A DNA stretch of 64,000 nucleotides. Origin: Streptomyces sp. BA2 (lineage in GTDB: Bacteria > Actinomycetota > Actinomycetes > Streptomycetales > Streptomycetaceae). The stretch covers positions 930,001 to 994,000 of the forward strand of contig NZ_WSRO01000002.1 in assembly GCF_009769735.1 (NCBI RefSeq). Direction: 5' to 3'. The position numbers and the translations under genes were made by a program. The notes beneath the pieces were generated by a model. It had not been told where the DNA came from. It saw only the letters and a program-made list of their open reading frames with translations, and searched no databases. Shown one piece after another: positions 8,313 through 16,586 of this stretch (the first letter of the stretch is position 1; each line of letters opens with the position of its first letter).

Positions 8313-9249
8313 TCCGCCCCGACCGCCCCGGGGCAGGAATCCGCCGTCTCTGGTTCAAAGACGCTGGATCCCCTGCGCGTCGAAAAGTTCGCGGGCACGG
8401 TCGTCGGCGATCTGTCGACGGCTCTGCACTCGGCCCTCACCTACATCGGCCTGCGCCAGGGCCTGTTCGCCGCGATGGCCCACTCCGGCCCGCAGACACC
8501 TACGGAACTGGCCGAGACCAGCGGCAACCATGAACGCTACGTCCAGGAGTGGCTGCTGGCGCAGGCCGCCGCCGGATACGTCGAGTACGACTCCGCGACG
8601 GGCGCCTTCAGGCTGCCACCGGAGCATGCGACGCCCCGGATACGCCAGCCACCTGGTGTCCTCCTGGATCCCGGCGCTCACCGGCATCGAGGCGAGGCTC
8701 CGCGCCGGAGGCAGCGTCGCGGACGTCGGGTGCGGGCGCGGGAGTTCCACCATCCTGATGGCGCAGGCGTTTCCCGACGCCGTCTTCGTCGGCATCGACT
8801 CCCACGGGCCGTCCATCGAGCATGCCCGCCAGGCCGCCGACAAGGCCGGTGTCGCCGATCACGTCGAATTCCGGGGCATCGACGCGACGAAGGACTGGGG
8901 CGAGGGCTACGACCTGATCACATTCTTCGACTGCCTCCACGACATGGGCGATCCCGTCGGCGCCCTGCGCGCCGCCCACCACGCCCTGGCACCCGGCGGC
9001 GGCAGCGTCATGCTGGTCGAGCCACCGGCCGCCGACGACGTCATGGGCAACATCAATCCCGTCGCCAAAGCCTTCGCCGCGATCTCCACACTGTGCTGCG
9101 TACCCAACTCCCTCGCAGCCGAGGGGCCCGCGCTCGGTGCGCTCGTCTCGGAGCCGACGCTGCGCGACACCGCCCGGCGCGCGGGCTTCCGTACGTTCCG
9201 CCGGACCGCGGACGCGCCCTTCAACCGGGTATTCGAAGCCAAGACCTAG
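8313..9249 (+). pseudogene. Rv2258c-like SAM methyltransferase with internal deletion and frameshift
   Basis: The winged-helix dimerisation half (LDPLRVEKFAGTVVGDLS through FRLPPEHA) is in frame with the dehydrogenase. The SAM-binding half (RRPGYASHLVSSWIPALTG, ADVGCGRGSS, FFDCLHDMGDPVGA) lies in another frame and ends at 9249. From knowledge of this family, about 60 residues between the halves are missing at roughly 8625-8636, where the frame also breaks. No start codon with a ribosome site precedes the first half. The SAM-binding half is otherwise well preserved, which suggests a recent lesion. Loss of function is very likely. Confidence 0.8.
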
Positions 9250-9763
9250 CTCCGGCCAGCAGCCCACGCGTACACGTCAAGCATGAACTCCCCTGGCTCA
9301 CAGCGGAGTTGGCGCAGCGACGCCACCCCAAGCCGACCACCCTTTGACCGCGGAAGAGATCGCGCAGACCGGGCCCACGCGTCCTCAACCGCGAACTCTC
9401 CTCCTACGCCGGGCACGTCTGCGCCCACGGAAGTGTCCGCGGCGAGATCCGTAACGCCGGCCTCACCGCGATGGCCCGCGAACTGGGCTGGCCCCCGCCC
9501 CCTGGCCCGGGCCGCTTCGACCTGCTGCCGCTCCTGATCCAAACCTGCCTCTGGAGATCGGCGGTATCCGCACAGCGCCCGGCAATCGTCCCCCGCACCC
9601 CCTGGTGCCACCGATGACCATCGCTCACCGGTACCGACGCCCGGCCTACTGGCAGTAGCGGCTCCGGTTCATTGGCTCCGCTGAGGGGAAGGATCAGGAG
9701 CCGGGCCGATGCTACGGCCGGCGCGCGCGTGCGCGCCGTGGCATGGACAAGGGATAGGCGAAC
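9250..9763. other. Gap without a recognisable intact gene
   Basis: No frame here has a start, ribosome site and family match. A short coding-looking plus-strand stretch around 9385-9540 (with NAGLTAMARELGW) has no recognised relative and no start. An alternating purine-pyrimidine run of about 20 bases lies at 9717-9737, just before the cold-shock remnant. The segment is probably eroded sequence. Confidence 0.5.
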
Positions 9764-9859
9764 ATGGCGCAGGGCACCGTGAAATGGTTCAACGGCGAGA
9801 AGGGCTTCGGGTTCATCTCGCCGGGCCGACGATGCCCACGGGTGGATCCCCGACCGTGA
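9764..9859 (+). pseudogene. Cold-shock protein (CspA family) remnant
   Basis: The ATG opens with [19 protein letters not shown], the hallmark beginning of actinobacterial cold-shock proteins including the RNP1 region. After residue 19 the sequence departs from the family, and translation stops after 31 codons instead of about 67. The RNP2 motif is absent. The upstream bases resemble the conserved csp leader region. It is a 3'-truncated copy and not a functional RNA chaperone. Confidence 0.8.
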
Positions 9860-10060
9860 GCATGCGGATCGCCGGCAACCCGGTCCCAGCCAAGTTCATC
9901 GTCGGAGAGCACGAATCCGCCCTGACGGCCGACGTGATGCGTGGAACGTGGCACGCCGACAAGGGCTGCCAACACATGGCATTCGCCGTTGACCTGGATC
10001 GCCTGGCCTGGCCTGGCCTATGCCGAACGCCTCGTGCGGGCAGCACAGTTCCGAGGCGCT

Positions 10061-10768
10061 TCACACCGCGGTGTAGCCGCCGTCGAGAAAGATGACCTGC
10101 CCGGTCATGAAGGCAGACGCTTCGCTGGCGAGGAACACCAGCGCGGGGGCGATCTCCTCCGGCAGCGCGCAACGCTGCTGCGGAACGTCATCGATCCACC
10201 GGCGCCGAAGCCGCGGCTCATCGACAGCGGCCATCTCGGTACGCACATAGCCGGGGGCCAGCGCGTTGACCCGGATTCCGGCGGGGGCCCACTCCACCGC
10301 GAGGGACCGGGTGAGCTGATGCACCGCCGCCTTCGAGGCGTCGTAGGCGGCCTGCGCCTGGGGGCGCAGGGCCACCTGCCCGGCGATCGAGCCGATGTTG
10401 ACGATGCAGCCGCCGGAGCGGGCCGCCATGTGACGGGCGGCAACCGTGGCGCACCGCCACACGGCGTCAACATTGAGGTCGAACACCCTGCGCCACGCTG
10501 TCTCGTCGGCTTCCATCGAAGAGGTGTGCACGCACACTCCGGCGTTGTTCACCAGCACATCGAGGGCTCCGAGCTCTTCGACCGCGCCGTCCAGGGCCTG
10601 TTGCAGGTCGTCCTTCACGGTCAGGTCGACCTCCCGGTGCGTCGCGCGGACGCCACGTGTCTGGATTTCCCGGACCACTGCCGCGTTGCGGCTCCCATCG
10701 CGGGCGAGCACCGCGACGTCCGCCCCGGCATCGGCCAGGGCAAGCTCGCAGGGGCTGATCGCTGTCAC
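10061..10768 (-). pseudogene. Short-chain dehydrogenase/reductase lacking its Rossmann N-terminus
   Basis: The body of an SDR is intact: DVLVNNAGVCV, the Ser region IVNIGSIAGQVA, the catalytic YDASKAAV and the end GQVIFLDGGYTAV. The beginning is abnormal. Where TGxxxGxG should bind the dinucleotide, the frame reads VTAISPCELALADAGADVA, so the glycine-rich loop is absent. Only a GTG at 10768 could start it, with no good ribosome site. The frame is open further upstream to 11026 but that extension does not look like an SDR. It is probably a deletion product. Confidence 0.7.
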
Positions 10769-11558
10769 AAATGGATGAACCGGAGCAAGACTAGAAGTAC
10801 CCTCCGGCGGAACCCATCCGACACGACGAAGCCGTGCCGGAACCCAAGTAGACCGGCACGGCCTTGGCCGCGGCCGGCCACGAGGAGCGGTGCGCACCTC
10901 ACCGCCGGCCACGACCCCCGCAATCACTCCCATGACCAGCCGGTACCGAGCGCTTGAACTCCATCGTGCGGCCCAGAACAAGGGCAACAAGAGAACGAGG
11001 GACATGAGGCGAACATCGCCGTCCACTCGAGGAGGTCGAGACCCGCCAGGCTGCCCACATGGTCACCCAGCCCGCTACGACGCTCAGCGCGCAGGCCGCC
11101 CAGTTCGGGCGCCACGCCCCGAGGACGCCGCGGACTCCCGGCACTTCCTCACGAGGGATACCCAACTTACCCAGAGCAGCCTCCAGTTCTCGCCTTCGCG
11201 TCCCGGCCCAGCCACGCCGCTGGGATCTCCTGAGCCAGAGTCGGTGGCGGGCCCACAGGCGCACCACCCTCTGTTCCAGGAGCAAGTCGCGCAACTCCAA
11301 CGTCCAATACCTCAGATACGCAACCCGATGATGCGAGGCCTGAACAGACCAGGCGACGATTCGGGGCGTCGATGGCGCGTGTACGGAGGTGAAACATCAG
11401 GGTTGGCCGTGCCGGCGCCCTGTTCGGCGTGAAGGCGGTCGATCAGTGCGAGGTCCTTGCCCTTCGCCGCAATGAGATCCGGGAACAAGCGAAAGAAAGG
11501 CGTGAACTGGCCCTGGGGTGCGGGCGTTTGGTGGGGAGCGCGCGGAAAGAGTGGAAGC
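10769..11558. other. Gap with only doubtful coding potential
   Basis: No confident gene is present. A minus-strand frame at 10899-11340 contains LRDLLLEQRVVRLWARHR and a hydrophobic stretch WAACALSVVAGWVTMWAAW, which could be a fragment of a small membrane protein. It lacks a credible start and degenerates at its 3' end. The segment separates the broken SDR gene from the divergent dioxygenase gene. Confidence 0.4.
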
Positions 11559-12695
11559 ATGACCTCGCTGACGATCGAACGGGACATCGTCACGCTGAAC
11601 GAGACGGCGTTCGCTGTTCCATGGCTGCGTTTCAGCTGCCCGTGCGCAACCTGTCGGCACTCCGCCTCATTCCAGAGGATCGCAGACCTCAGTGTGCGGC
11701 CGGACTCACTGCCCGAGGCCATCACGATTGAACTCGGCCGGGATGGCGAGCTCCTGCACATCACATGGCGGGAAGACCCGGTCCACCACAGCACCTACCG
11801 AGTGGATTGGCTGCTCGACCACGCCTGGAACCGCAGCTCGGAGGGCCAGTTCTCCGGCGAGGTTCTCTGGGACACCGCGGCGCTGGGCATCCGGGACATG
11901 CGGTGGCATGACGCGCCCGGCTGTCACGCCGGGCTCGGTTCCTGGACCGACGATCTGTTCACCCACGGCTTCGCCCTGCTCCGCGGCACCACGGAGGCCG
12001 AACTCCAGCGCCTGCTGGCCGAGTTCGAGCCCGTTCACCACACCGAGTACGGGCGATACGCCGACGTGCGGGCGGTGCCGGAAGCCGAGGACCTCTCCGA
12101 GATGTCCCTCAACCTGACCGCGCACACGGACTACCCCTACCGGACGGTGGGCCCGCTGCTCGAGTTCTGCTATTTCGTCGAGAACCAGGCGACAGGCGGG
12201 GAGTTCTTCTTCCTCGACGGGTTCAAGGCGGCCGAGGACTTCCGCACCGAGTATCCGGCGTGGTTCGCCCTGCTGGCCACCACACCCGTGGAGTTCGAGC
12301 AGCTCTACTCCAGCCACCGCTATCTGTACCGCCTGCGCCGTCCGGTCATCACTCTTGGCCCCGACGAGCGCGTGCAGGCACTGCACTTCGGCCACTCCCA
12401 CGCCTGGTCCTGGCAGGTCCCGCCCGAGCGTGCCGCCGATTTCTACCGCGCCTACCACACGTTCCTCAAGCACCTCGCGTGCGAGCAATACCGTGTGACC
12501 AGGCGGTTCGAGGCAGGCGAATGCCTGGCCTTCCGCAACACTCGGATCCTGCACGGGCGTCACGCCTTCGACCCGAGCACCGGCACCCGCCGCCTGATCA
12601 CCGCCTACATCCCGTGGGACCAGCTGGAGGCCCGTATGCGCTTCCACCGCGAAAGCCCGAACTACCTTTCACCGCCCGCCCGGCGAATTCCGTGA
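11559..12695 (+). CDS. Gamma-butyrobetaine hydroxylase/TauD-like Fe(II)/2-oxoglutarate dioxygenase
   Basis: A 378-residue protein with two domains. The N-terminal 90 residues form the zinc-binding domain seen in gamma-butyrobetaine and trimethyllysine hydroxylases (cysteines in FSCPCATCRH). The catalytic jelly-roll supplies HTDYPY (the His-x-Asp iron ligands) and RILHGRHAF (distal His) with a downstream Arg for 2-oxoglutarate. GGAAAGAG precedes the ATG at 11559. Carnitine-type hydroxylation is the known family role, but bacterial members also act in natural-product pathways. It stands alone between damaged genes yet shows no damage. Confidence 0.88.
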   Translation: MTSLTIERDIVTLNETAFAVPWLRFSCPCATCRHSASFQRIADLSVRPDSLPEAITIELGRDGELLHITWREDPVHHSTYRVDWLLDHAWNRSSEGQFSGEVLWDTAALGIRDMRWHDAPGCHAGLGSWTDDLFTHGFALLRGTTEAELQRLLAEFEPVHHTEYGRYADVRAVPEAEDLSEMSLNLTAHTDYPYRTVGPLLEFCYFVENQATGGEFFFLDGFKAAEDFRTEYPAWFALLATTPVEFEQLYSSHRYLYRLRRPVITLGPDERVQALHFGHSHAWSWQVPPERAADFYRAYHTFLKHLACEQYRVTRRFEAGECLAFRNTRILHGRHAFDPSTGTRRLITAYIPWDQLEARMRFHRESPNYLSPPARRIP

Positions 12696-12757
12696 CTCTC
12701 ACTCTGAACCCACCAACGCGACGGGACACGACGAGGCGGGAGGGTGCGACCGGCGGC

Positions 12758-13283
12758 GAGGTGCTATGGCTCCAGCCGTATCCGGACCGGCTGCTCGATG
12801 AGCTGCCCGCGGGCGACGCGGACGAGCCGGAGGCCGTCGCCGTCGCCGTCGCGCAGGAGACGATCGAGCTGGCGTACCTGGTCGCAGACCAGCACCTCGC
12901 GCCGAGCCCCCGGGCCGTGCTGATCCTGCGGGACGTACTCGGCTGGCCGGCGAAGGACGTCGCGGAGCTCCTGCGGGAGCACCTGCCCGCCGAGCGGCAG
13001 GACTGGACCGGCGGCGAACAGGATGCCGGGACGCGCGAGCTGGTGCGCCGCTACACCGAGGCCGGCGTGGCCACGGACGCCGACAGGCTCGCCACACTGC
13101 TGCGGGACGACGTCCGCCGTCGCCTTCTACCAGTGGCGGAATCAGGAGGGCGCGTACCTGCCGCTGCCGATCGACGTCCTGCGCGTCACCGGCGGGGCGA
13201 TCACCGAGATCGTCACGTTCCACGACGACCAGTTCCCGCGGCTCGGGCTGCCGGAGCGCCTGCCGGCGGACGGCACGGAGTAG
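12758..13283 (+). pseudogene. SigJ-like (ECF, TIGR02960-type) sigma factor with deletions
   Basis: Segments of a large ECF sigma factor with a SnoaL-like tail can be read: EVLWLQPYPDRLLDELP, RAVLILRDVLGWPAKDVAELL, then REHLPAERQDWTGGEQDA, and in another frame VAFYQWRNQEGAYLPLPIDV to the end LGLPERLPADGTE. Relative to the family, the N-terminal sigma-2 region is missing. About 20 residues of the sigma-4 recognition helix are missing after AELL, and about 40 residues are missing after LLRDDVR, where the frame changes. Without these parts it cannot act as a sigma factor. Confidence 0.8.
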
Positions 13284-13321
13284 TCCCGGTCGGGACGCTC
13301 GCGCTGCGCGGTAGCGCGCGT

Positions 13322-13375
13322 GTCGCGGTGGTCGCGGTGGTCGCGGTGATCGCGGTGATCGCGGTGATCGCGGCA
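13322..13375. repeat. 9-bp tandem array (GTCGCGGTG/ATCGCGGTG, six units)
   Basis: Three copies of GTCGCGGTG are followed by three of ATCGCGGTG (the last degenerate), just downstream of the sigma remnant. It is one of several 9-bp arrays in this window. Confidence 0.9.
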
Positions 13376-13764
13376 GAGTGACGCGAGGCGGTCGGCGTCG
13401 CCACCCGCGGGCGGGTGCAGCTGGAGCTGCGCGACGGCGCGCCCTGGCCGGACCTCGGACGAGACGCCGGGCTCTGGCTCCGCAGCACCGGCGTCCGCGC
13501 GCTGCGGAACATGTACGGCGTGGATGACGCCGGGGCCGTCGCGGGCCCGGAGTCGGGCCGGACGAGCCCCACCCACCGACTCCGCGGGCTCGCCCGCACC
13601 GGCTTCCTTGCCACGCTCGCGCCGTGCTGAGGGTGGTGGCCACAGCCGTGGCAGTTCCAGCACACAAACGAGCTTGGATGACGGCCGGCCCCCACGTCCC
13701 ACGCCGTTCTGCCAGCGGTGAACACCGGCCCGGCCGGGATCGACGATCACTACGGTCCAGTCTC
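13376..13764. other. Gap with an unassigned coding-like fragment
   Basis: A plus-strand frame ending at 13630 reads RVQLELRDGAPWPDLGRD and STGVRALRNMYGVD. It has good codon bias but no start with a ribosome site and no family I recognise. It is probably the 3' end of a deleted gene. Bases 13631-13764 show nothing clear. Confidence 0.4.
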
Positions 13765-14490
13765 ATGACGACGGTGACAACCCGCACGATCGAGTACCCG
13801 GCCGACGGCTTGACGATGATCGGACACCTCGCCCTCCCGGCCGGTGTCGGCCCCAGGCCCGCGGTCCTGGTCGGTCCCGAGGGGACGGGGCTGAACGACT
13901 TCCAGCGCCGCCGTGCCGATGCCCTCGCCGAACTGGGGTACGTGGCGCTGGCCTTCGACATCAACGGCGGGCGCTGGTTCACCGATCCCGAGGAAATGCT
14001 GGCGCACGCGATGCCCCTGCTCGCCGACCCCGAACGGATGCGGGGCATCGGCCACGCGGCGCTCGACGTGTTGCGCGCCGAACCGCGTACCGACCCCGAC
14101 CGCATCGCCGCCATCGGCTACGGCACCGGGGGCGCGATCGTGCTGGAGCTCGGGCGCGACGGCGTCGACCTGCGTGCGATCGGGACAGTCAACGCACTGA
14201 CCACGGGCCGTCCGGGCGAGGCGGCGCGCATACGCTGCCCCGTGTGGGCCGGGGTCGGTTCGGAAGACCCGATCATGCCGCCCGCGCAACGGGAGGCGTT
14301 CACCGCCGAGATGCAGGCAGCGGGCGTCGACTGGCGTCTCGTGGTCTACGGCGGTGCCTTGCACGCCTTCCACCACCCACCGGTCGACCAGAACGTGCTC
14401 CCCGGCGTCGGCTACCACCCACAGCACGCGGAGCGCGCCTGGCACGACATCGTCGACCTCCTCGCCGAGTGCCTGCCCGTGGCGGAGTGA
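13765..14490 (+). CDS. Dienelactone hydrolase-like alpha/beta hydrolase with altered nucleophile
   Basis: A 241-residue protein with the dienelactone-hydrolase fold: an N-terminal strand GLTMIGHLALP, FDINGGRWF, an Asp in GVGSEDPIMPP and a His in GGALHAFHHP. The nucleophile elbow, normally GYCxGG with catalytic Cys, reads IGYGTGGAIVLEL, so Cys is replaced by Gly. The Asp and His remain. The ATG at 13765 has only a weak ribosome site. Family members hydrolyse lactones or esters, but this copy may lack that activity or act on something else. Confidence 0.82.
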   Translation: MTTVTTRTIEYPADGLTMIGHLALPAGVGPRPAVLVGPEGTGLNDFQRRRADALAELGYVALAFDINGGRWFTDPEEMLAHAMPLLADPERMRGIGHAALDVLRAEPRTDPDRIAAIGYGTGGAIVLELGRDGVDLRAIGTVNALTTGRPGEAARIRCPVWAGVGSEDPIMPPAQREAFTAEMQAAGVDWRLVVYGGALHAFHHPPVDQNVLPGVGYHPQHAERAWHDIVDLLAECLPVAE

Positions 14491-14682
14491 GCCGGTCGCA
14501 ACCGTGATTCCCATCCGCGGACCAGGCCGATCCGCGGGCGGGCGGGCGTTGCCGATCGGCGATCGGCGGCGGGTACCGGCTTCGAACAAGACCAGGCCGG
14601 CCCTGCACCCGCCCCGCCGAGCGGGATGGTGCGCTCGGCAGCATCTGCGGTGTTCCCCGTCAGCGATGAGCCCCCCTCGCGC

Positions 14683-14889
14683 TCAACTCTCGCGGGCCTG
14701 GGCCAGCTCCCAGCTCATTGCCGCCACCTCAAGACCCGTTCGCACCCCATCGACGACCTCGCCGGGGCTTTCAGGGAGGTTGATACTTCCCTCGCCGCTG
14801 GAACCGCCGTCCGCACTAGCGGGGCCGGCCACAGAAAGGGCTGCGGCAGTAAGGGTCAGGGCAACGACTACGCGCTTAGTGTTCCTCAT
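14683..14889 (-). CDS. Small secreted protein of unknown function
   Basis: A 68-residue protein with a typical Sec signal: basic start MRNTKRVVVALTLTAAALSV and a likely Ala-x-Ala cleavage at GPASADG. The mature part is about 40 residues, acidic and Gly/Ser-rich at first, ending SWELAQARES, with no cysteine. AGGAGG stands a few bases before the ATG. No family is recognised. It is divergent from the PRC-barrel gene. Confidence 0.65.
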   Translation of the reverse strand: MRNTKRVVVALTLTAAALSVAGPASADGGSSGEGSINLPESPGEVVDGVRTGLEVAAMSWELAQARES

Positions 14890-15159
14890 ACCCTCCTGAA
14901 CGATCACGAGACGCTCAGGTTGCGCACTGGTCCGGACGGGCGTCGCCACCTTCATGGTGCTTCGGGACGTCGAAGTCGACGGCCCATCACCTGACGGCCC
15001 GGGTGCGGGTGCGGGTGCGGGGGACGGTGGTGCGCCGGGCGAAGGATGTGGCGGCCAACCGCAGGCGACCCGGTGGCAGCTCCGCGGCCCCAGACGTACG
15101 TTCAGCCCAAACTGGTGGATTTCGGCAGACGCATCTCCACACACGAGAAAGGCCATTCC

Positions 15160-15510
15160 GTGAGCGAAGGCATCTGGAGCTACCACCCCAGCTCGGGCCA
15201 CGAGAAGGGGATCGACCTCAGCGGCTACAAGGTAGAGGCCACCGACGGCCACATCGGCAAGATCGACAAGCACTCGGAGGACGTCGACGCGGCCCACATC
15301 GTCGTCGACACCGGAGCATGGATCTTCGGCAAGCACGTCCTCCTTCCGGCCGGGACCATCGACCGCATCGACACGGCCGAGGAAAAGGTCTACGTGAATC
15401 GGACGAAGGACCAGATCAAGGACGCCCCGGAATTCGACGAGGCCAAATACAGCACCGAGCCGACCTACCTTGAACAGTTCGCCCGCTACTACAACCAGCC
15501 GCACATGTAG
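15160..15510 (+). CDS. PRC-barrel domain protein
   Basis: A 116-residue protein. The GTG at 15160 has a purine-rich site (GAGAAAGG) upstream. The PRC-barrel core spans about residues 18-75 with VEATDGHIGKIDKH, HIVVDTGAWIFGK and VLLPAGTIDRID. The C-terminal tail holds RTKDQIKDAPEFDEAKY. A close paralogue lies at 48780-49136 with the same tail motif. PRC-barrel proteins occur in ribosome maturation and photosynthetic complexes; the stand-alone Streptomyces type is often stress-associated. A universal stress protein gene converges on it. Confidence 0.88.
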   Translation: MSEGIWSYHPSSGHEKGIDLSGYKVEATDGHIGKIDKHSEDVDAAHIVVDTGAWIFGKHVLLPAGTIDRIDTAEEKVYVNRTKDQIKDAPEFDEAKYSTEPTYLEQFARYYNQPHM

Positions 15511-15513
15511 CAG

Positions 15514-16416
15514 TCAATGCGCGTGCGGTACGACGGCCACGGGGCACTCGGCACTGTGCAGCGCCTCGCCGCTCACGGACCCGAGCATCAACCGCCGCAA
15601 CCCGGTACGCCCGTGGGAACCGACGACCAGCAGGCCGGCACGCCGCGACGCCTCGACCAGAACCGTCGCGGGCCGAACACGCTCGACGTACGCATCCACC
15701 TGTACGTCGGGGTACCGGGCGAGGCGCTTGGCGGCCTCCGCCTTCAGCACCTGCCGCGCCTTCTCGTCGAGAGCCGCGAAGTCGGGTGCCGCCATGCCCG
15801 GCCCGGTAGGCATCTCGCCGAGGTGAAAGGCGCCGTGCACCATCTGAAGGGCGGCGCCTCGAACCTGGGCCTCGGCGTAGGCGAGGTCCAGGGCCTCGTG
15901 GGGAATGTCGCGGACGTCCACGCCGACCACGATCCGGTTCTCCCGGGCGGCACTGGCGCCGGGGCGGATGACGACAACGGGGCAGGAGGCGTGGGTGGCC
16001 ACCTGCCAGCTCACCGACCCCAGCGGCAGTCGGGGGAATCCACCACTGCCGCGGTGACCGACCACCAGCCATGCCGCTTCGGCGGAACGTTCCACGAGTA
16101 CACCGGCGGGCTGCCCGGTCACGGCTTCTGCCGTCACCGCGACTTTGGGGAACTCCGTTTCGACCAGCTCCACCATCGGTTGCACGACCCTCGCCACCGC
16201 TTGCGTCACCAGGGTCTGGCGTTCCCGTTCGGCTGCGGACCCGGCCGGAGCTGCGGACCCGGCCGGAGGAGTTCCCTCCACGACATGCAGGAGGTGCAGC
16301 CGACCGCCGTGGAGCGATGCGTGCCGCGCCGCGTATCGCACGACTGTGTGCTGGTCATCCCCTTGCTCCACCCCTACGAGGACGGATCCCACTGTCTCAT
16401 CGGCGTTGTTGGACAT
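15514..16416 (-). CDS. Universal stress protein, tandem UspA domains
   Basis: A 300-residue protein with two UspA domains. Each has the ATP-binding glycine motif: GHRGSGGFPRLPLGSVS near residue 130 and GSHGRTGLRRLMLGSVS near residue 275. The first strand of each domain is VLVGVEQG and IVVGVDVR. AGGGAG lies just before the ATG at 16416. A duplicated 18-bp segment encodes GSAAPAGSAA in the first domain. It converges on the PRC-barrel gene with only a few bases between them. A redox or dormancy stress role is known for the family. Confidence 0.92.
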   Translation of the reverse strand: MSNNADETVGSVLVGVEQGDDQHTVVRYAARHASLHGGRLHLLHVVEGTPPAGSAAPAGSAAERERQTLVTQAVARVVQPMVELVETEFPKVAVTAEAVTGQPAGVLVERSAEAAWLVVGHRGSGGFPRLPLGSVSWQVATHASCPVVVIRPGASAARENRIVVGVDVRDIPHEALDLAYAEAQVRGAALQMVHGAFHLGEMPTGPGMAAPDFAALDEKARQVLKAEAAKRLARYPDVQVDAYVERVRPATVLVEASRRAGLLVVGSHGRTGLRRLMLGSVSGEALHSAECPVAVVPHAH

Positions 16417-16488
16417 GAATTCTCCCTGCCTGTCGATTTCCGTGAGCCAGCGACCACTGGGCGTGCCAGGTACCCCGCACGCCCGCGC

Positions 16489-16509
16489 CAAACCATTTCA
16501 CGTGGTTTG
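16489..16509. promoter_or_regulatory. Inverted repeat upstream of the universal stress gene
   Basis: CAAACCA and TGGTTTG form a perfect 7-bp dyad with a 7-base spacer, about 75 bases before the usp start. It is a plausible operator for a dimeric regulator; which one is unknown. Confidence 0.4.
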
Positions 16510-16586
16510 CCGCTTATATCCAGCACTCGGTAATCATGATCACGGCATAGGACGCGCCGCACGACTTGGCCGACCGTGCGGGAGTG

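Noticed and set aside
9717..9737. Alternating purine-pyrimidine (Z-DNA-like) tract
   Set aside because: Such GC alternations are frequent in DNA of this composition; there is no sign of function beyond lying before a csp remnant.
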